This document shows positions 5,489 to 8,037 of a DNA stretch of 8,037 nucleotides, piece by piece. The notes under the pieces are model-generated. The model worked only from the letters and a program-made list of their open reading frames with translations, did no database searches and had not been told where the DNA came from. Location of the stretch: positions 1 through 8,037 of the forward strand of contig JBJXFX010000079.1 in the NCBI GenBank assembly GCA_046152925.1, in the 5' to 3' direction. Both the position numbers and the translations under genes were made by a program. Within the stretch, counting starts at the first letter, position 1. Each line of letters begins with the position of its first letter. The stretch comes from CAMAUF01 sp046152925 (GTDB taxonomy: Bacteria; Chloroflexota; Dehalococcoidia; Tepidiformales; Tepidiformaceae).

Positions 5489-6373
5489 TTATGGGTCGAT
5501 TCCGGCGTAGGCGAGGGCGTAGCGCACGAACTCCACGGTCGCTATCGCGTCAGCAGGGTCGGGCGTCAGCGCGGCGTTTTGCTCTGGCGCGCCGACCCCG
5601 CGGGCCTGACGTCCGCGGTTCGCCCACGCGCGCTGGATCAAGGGATGCCACTTCCGATCGAGATTCTCCATCGCCCAGCGCATCGCAACGGGCTTCGAGG
5701 GGACGCTTGCCGTCTCCAACGACAGCAGCACCCGGCAGTAGAAGAGCACCGTGAACCCCTGGAGCCAGAGCGCCGTGAGCGGGATCGCCTCACTGGCGAG
5801 GTCGCGGCCGAAGCGCATCGCCAGGGCGCCGATCTCGGCCCGCAGCGCTTCGGGGTCGATGGGGTCGACGAGCGTCTCCGCCGGCGGGCCGGCGATCGGG
5901 ACGCCGTGCTCGCGAAACACCCACCGCGTCACCAGCGTGTTGTCGTGCTGCGAGCGGATGAGCGACGCGGCCCCGTTGTTGAGGTACCAGAGCGGGTAGG
6001 CCGTAGCACGACCGCCCCCGACTGCCGGGTCGAGCCAATCGGCCGGCCGCGGGCCCTCGGGGGGCTCGACAGGTGCGCTCGCAAGGTCCCGCCAGACGCC
6101 GGCCGGTACGTACGAGCCCTCGAGATGCTGCGCCCACACGTCCGGCCGGCCATAGACGGCGGCGTGCACCGCGTTGAGCCGCTCGACGGTTGGCCCGCTG
6201 AGATCCGCGCGGATGACCACCATGAAGTCGCAATCGCTGGACGCGTTTCCGTCGCCCTGGGAGAACGAGCCGACGAGGTAGACGCCGACCAAGTTGTCCT
6301 GGAGGACCTCCGCGACGCGCGCGGTGAGGTCGGCAAGGACGGTGTCTAGCTCTGGGACCGGGGTGAAGCCCAT
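5489..6373 (-). CDS. Nucleotidyltransferase, aminoglycoside adenylyltransferase-like (AadA-type fold)
   Basis: The 294-residue protein has an N-terminal nucleotidyltransferase domain. LVGSFSQGDGNASSDCDFMV (33-52) contains the GS...G...SDxD signature, giving metal-binding Asp47 and Asp49. Glu85 in HLEGSYVP is a candidate for the third acidic residue, the catalytic base in AadA-like enzymes. The helical C-terminal half (about 170-290) resembles the C-terminal domain of AadA-type proteins. Enzymes of this kind transfer AMP from ATP to a hydroxyl group, classically on streptomycin or spectinomycin. Many chromosomal homologues have no known substrate, so I do not call it a resistance gene. Start ATG 6373 has only a weak ribosome site. 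It lies 33 bases after the DinB-fold gene on the same strand and 68 bases before the flavoprotein gene, so co-transcription is possible. Confidence 0.8.
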   Translation of the reverse strand: MGFTPVPELDTVLADLTARVAEVLQDNLVGVYLVGSFSQGDGNASSDCDFMVVIRADLSGPTVERLNAVHAAVYGRPDVWAQHLEGSYVPAGVWRDLASAPVEPPEGPRPADWLDPAVGGGRATAYPLWYLNNGAASLIRSQHDNTLVTRWVFREHGVPIAGPPAETLVDPIDPEALRAEIGALAMRFGRDLASEAIPLTALWLQGFTVLFYCRVLLSLETASVPSKPVAMRWAMENLDRKWHPLIQRAWANRGRQARGVGAPEQNAALTPDPADAIATVEFVRYALAYAGIDP

Positions 6374-6406
6374 TGGTCTAGGCTACCGGCGTCACCGCCT
6401 TGGTGC

Positions 6407-6904
6407 TCAGAAGGGCAAACCCTGAATCCCACGCACGCCCTTGAGGGTCGCGATGTCGCCGATGTGCTCGCCAAGGTGCAGCATCCCAACGCCGGCGACC
6501 AGCGTCATGACAGGCATCCTGCCAAGCGGCGTGTCAACCTCCTTCGCAAGCAGCGCATCGGGAGCGCTGGTGAGAAAGTGCTGCGCTGCGGCGATCACGG
6601 CGCTGCGATACTCCTTAAACGCGTCGAGGCGGAGGGCGATCGGCGTCGTCCAATCCTCGGGGTCGGCTGGGCCGCCCGTCATCGCCGCCCAGCCGCCGCT
6701 CTCCCAGAGCCTCGGTTGTCCCTGGGAGAGCGTATGCATGAACTCGTCGAGCGCGATCCACGGGTGGACGTAGATCCGGGCGATGGTCGCGAGGTTGCCG
6801 GGCGACGCCTGGTTCGCGAGGGCGTCATCGACACCGCCGAGCGCGTAGTCGTAGAAGTCCTTGGCAAAATCGAGCTGAAACAGTGCGAGCGAGCGAGCGT
6901 CCAT
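6407..6904 (-). CDS. DinB-like four-helix-bundle protein
   Basis: At 165 residues this is a typical DinB/YfiT-like putative metalloprotein. The probable metal ligands are His47 (in IYVHPWIALDEF), His143 and His147 (in MLHLGEHIGDI), the spaced-His arrangement of the DinB fold; the HxxxH pair near the C-terminus is diagnostic. Some relatives are thiol-dependent S-transferases (for example bacillithiol or mycothiol dependent), but nothing shows this here. The start is ATG 6904, with AGGAGGG six bases upstream. It is the first gene of a minus-strand series and is divergent from the VOC gene, so both are probably served by the 6905-7044 region. Confidence 0.85.
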   Translation of the reverse strand: MDARSLALFQLDFAKDFYDYALGGVDDALANQASPGNLATIARIYVHPWIALDEFMHTLSQGQPRLWESGGWAAMTGGPADPEDWTTPIALRLDAFKEYRSAVIAAAQHFLTSAPDALLAKEVDTPLGRMPVMTLVAGVGMLHLGEHIGDIATLKGVRGIQGLPF

Positions 6905-6986
6905 GGTAATCCCTCCTGACCGCTACCTACGTCCCCCCGCAGCCGCCTGATCACACTTTCGGAACGGTGAGTCCCTTTCCTAGGCT

Positions 6987-7016
6987 TTGACAATACTTCA
7001 CTCTTAAGTGAAATAT
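6987..7016 (+). promoter_or_regulatory. Probable promoter of the VOC gene
   Basis: A perfect TTGACA -35 hexamer (6987-6992) is followed after 18 bases by AAATAT (7011-7016), a poor -10 with 3 of 6 matches. This A/T-rich patch stands out in a GC-rich window. Transcription would start near 7022-7024, leaving a short leader before ATG 7045 and its Shine-Dalgarno. A start at the earlier ATG 7015 would lie inside the -10, which argues against it. Confidence 0.5.
6993..7016. promoter_or_regulatory. Palindromic operator-like site in the DinB/VOC divergent region
   Basis: TTCACT (6997-7002) and AGTGAA (7007-7012) are a perfect 6-bp inverted repeat around four bases. The symmetry continues outward with one mismatch (ATA 6993-6995 with TAT 7014-7016), so 9 of 10 arm positions pair. 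The site fills the space from the -35 to the -10 of the VOC promoter, where a bound dimeric repressor would block transcription. The regulator is unknown; the sequence is unlike the MarR palindromes at 1911-1940. Confidence 0.55.
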
Positions 7017-7044
7017 GTCCGCATTCGAGAGTTGGGAGGCCGCA

Positions 7045-7434
7045 ATGGCAGGCATCACCACCGCTATCCGCGTCCAAGACATGGACGCGGCGCTCCACGT
7101 GTACATCGACGTACTGGGCTTCAGGCCGGTGCGTCCGGTCGATAGCGCACACAACTCGCTCGAACGGGGTGATGCCCGGTTGATGCTCGAAGCGCTCCAG
7201 GGGTTCTACAGCCCGGCCTACAACGCCGAGATCGCCGAACGGCTCGGCTCGCGTTCCGCGCAGGCCCTCTACATCGAAGCGCCGGACTTGGATGCGCTCT
7301 ACGCGGCCGCCCAGAAAGCCGGGCTCCGGATTGTGGACCCATTGGCTACGCGTGACTGGGGGCAGACGGAGTTCACCGTCGAAGACCCCGACGGCACGTG
7401 GCTGACGTTCTATCGCATCGGGCCTGCTCAGTAG
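7045..7434 (+). CDS. VOC family protein (glyoxalase/bleomycin resistance fold)
   Basis: This 129-residue protein has the two beta-alpha-beta-beta-beta modules of the vicinal oxygen chelate fold. Module 1 begins ITTAIRVQDMDAALHVYIDV (4-23), followed by LGFRPV and RLMLEA. Module 2 covers about 74-125 and ends FTVEDPDGTWLTFY (110-123), the family's DPDG hallmark. Glu49 and Glu121-equivalent metal positions cannot be assigned with confidence, since the second site reads Thr/Phe/Tyr; it could be a binding protein or a non-catalytic member. The frame begins at ATG 7015, but ATG 7045 is preferred because GGGAGG lies about 6 bases upstream and the fold starts there. It overlaps the convergent MaoC-like gene by 7 bases at its 3' end. 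Substrate unknown. Confidence 0.83.
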   Translation: MAGITTAIRVQDMDAALHVYIDVLGFRPVRPVDSAHNSLERGDARLMLEALQGFYSPAYNAEIAERLGSRSAQALYIEAPDLDALYAAAQKAGLRIVDPLATRDWGQTEFTVEDPDGTWLTFYRIGPAQ

Positions 7435-7913
7435 CGGATGCCGGTCCCAGTCATCACGGCGACCACCGCGCCATCTTGATTGCGATAGGTCGACTTCGAG
7501 GTGCTGATCAGCATGTCGCCGATGCTGCCCTTGCGCTCCTGAACGTCGGCGAGTTGGCCGCGGGAGGTGAGCACGTCGCCGGCGCAGATGTCGCCAAAGT
7601 ACTCGATCTCTGTGCCGCCGTTGAGCCGCCGATTCAGCGGGCGGGACGGCTGCAGCTCTCGGTTCGTCCGGTTGGCGCTCGTCGGGTCGCTCGTCTTCGG
7701 GTTGAAGATCGGCGTCCCGAGGTAGCCTGGCGGGCAGGGGATGTCGCGATAGCCGGCCGCCCGCGCGGCTTCCACATCGAAGTAGATCGGGTCGGTATGC
7801 CCGACGGAGCGAGCGAACATCCGGATGGCGGTGCGGTCGACCTCATAGGTCGTTGGCGGCCCTTCGACGCCAATCGCGTCGCGCATCTCCTGAGTAATCA
7901 GCGAATCGGCCAT
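7428..7913 (-). CDS. MaoC-like hot-dog dehydratase-domain protein (FAS1-like/HadA-type N-terminal domain)
   Basis: At 161 residues this is a single hot-dog domain of the type found in MaoC/HadA-like hydratases. YEVDRTAIRMFARSVGHTDP (23-42) and DVEAARAAGYRDIPCPPGYL (46-65) match the N-terminal dehydratase domain. AGDVLTSRGQLADVQERKG (111-129) and the strands to the C-terminus match the hot-dog core. In R-specific hydratases an Asp-x4-His pair is catalytic; here the site reads GHTDPIYFD with Tyr at the usual His position, so it may need a partner subunit, as HadA needs HadB. ATG 7913 is preceded by GGAGGT at 6 bases. It lies 47 bases downstream of another minus-strand gene, which is cut by the window edge and may encode a partner. 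Confidence 0.83.
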   Translation of the reverse strand: MADSLITQEMRDAIGVEGPPTTYEVDRTAIRMFARSVGHTDPIYFDVEAARAAGYRDIPCPPGYLGTPIFNPKTSDPTSANRTNRELQPSRPLNRRLNGGTEIEYFGDICAGDVLTSRGQLADVQERKGSIGDMLISTSKSTYRNQDGAVVAVMTGTGIRY

Positions 7914-7960
7914 GGCTGCACCTCCGTCGGGCGAGATTCTACGCGATCTTCGCCAGCGGC

Positions 7961-8037
7961 CTACAAGACGGGCAGGCGCTCACCATTGAGCTCGATTTCG
8001 AGATGCGGCGTACCGCCGAGCGCGGTCACGTAGCGAG
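7961..8037 (-). CDS. C-terminal end of an unidentified minus-strand gene (partial)
   Basis: An open frame enters from the right edge and ends with TAG at 7963-7961. The visible 24 residues end GGTPHLEIELNGERLPVL. The balanced composition and alternating hydrophobic pattern look like real coding sequence and not a random frame. The MaoC-like gene follows 47 bases later on the same strand, so the two probably form an operon. The family cannot be judged from this fragment. Confidence 0.5.
   Translation of the reverse strand, partial: RYVTALGGTPHLEIELNGERLPVL

Noticed and set aside
5423..6349. Long plus-strand frame (308 codons) across the nucleotidyltransferase gene
   Set aside because: Its composition is dominated by Arg, Asp, Glu and Gly as in antisense frames, and it has no motif. 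The minus-strand frame has the intact catalytic signature.
7015..7044. Earlier ATG 7015 as the VOC start
   Set aside because: It overlaps the predicted -10 and has no good ribosome site, whereas ATG 7045 has GGGAGG at suitable spacing and starts the domain.
7398..8033. Plus-strand frame (211 codons) over the MaoC-like gene
   Set aside because: It is a shadow of the hot-dog protein and overlaps the end of the VOC gene in another frame.
1..8037. CRISPR array, phage or defence-system genes
   Set aside because: I found no regularly spaced repeats and no Cas, nuclease, toxin-antitoxin or phage structural proteins among the supported frames.

Overview
The window is GC-rich, densely coding bacterial DNA, almost certainly chromosomal. 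Two features suggest a Chloroflexota-like (or possibly actinobacterial) genome: the strong C/G third-position bias, and a lipoprotein whose Cys anchor is followed by a Thr-Pro-rich linker. That placement is inference only; no marker gene settles it.

Layout. (1) 1-49 is the 3' part of a tRNA gene, cut by the left edge. (2) 87-1846 on the minus strand is a two-gene ABC-2 type export operon, ATPase then permease, joined by a 4-base overlap. (3) A divergent MarR-family regulator (1955-2461) shares its control region with the transporter. That region holds two abutting 15-bp perfect palindromes that cover a recognisable promoter, and the predicted transcript starts almost at the ATG. This looks like a self-contained regulator/exporter module, with ligand unknown. 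(4) 2576-3865 on the minus strand encodes a lipoprotein with one Asp-box and a C-terminal SH3b-like domain. (5) 3866-4283 has no gene, but holds a degenerate copy of the tRNA 3' end and one of two short direct repeats that bracket the lipoprotein gene. (6) 4284-6904 on the minus strand carries three genes in one direction: a DinB-fold protein, an AadA-like nucleotidyltransferase and a sulfide:quinone-oxidoreductase-like flavoprotein. (7) 7045-7434 is a divergent VOC (glyoxalase/bleomycin-resistance fold) protein whose promoter contains a palindrome. (8) On the minus strand, a MaoC-like hot-dog dehydratase-domain protein (7428-7913) overlaps the VOC gene tail to tail, and the end of another minus-strand gene enters from the right edge.

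The most interesting structural signal is a 20-bp perfect direct repeat of the tRNA 3' end at 30-49 and 4234-4253, in the arrangement left by tRNA-targeted site-specific integration. The roughly 4.2 kb between the copies (exporter, MarR regulator, lipoprotein) could be a small island or the decayed remainder of one. No integrase is present inside it. I see no CRISPR array, complete transposase, rRNA or clearly new defence or biosynthetic system; apart from the repeats and control regions, the gene content is ordinary.
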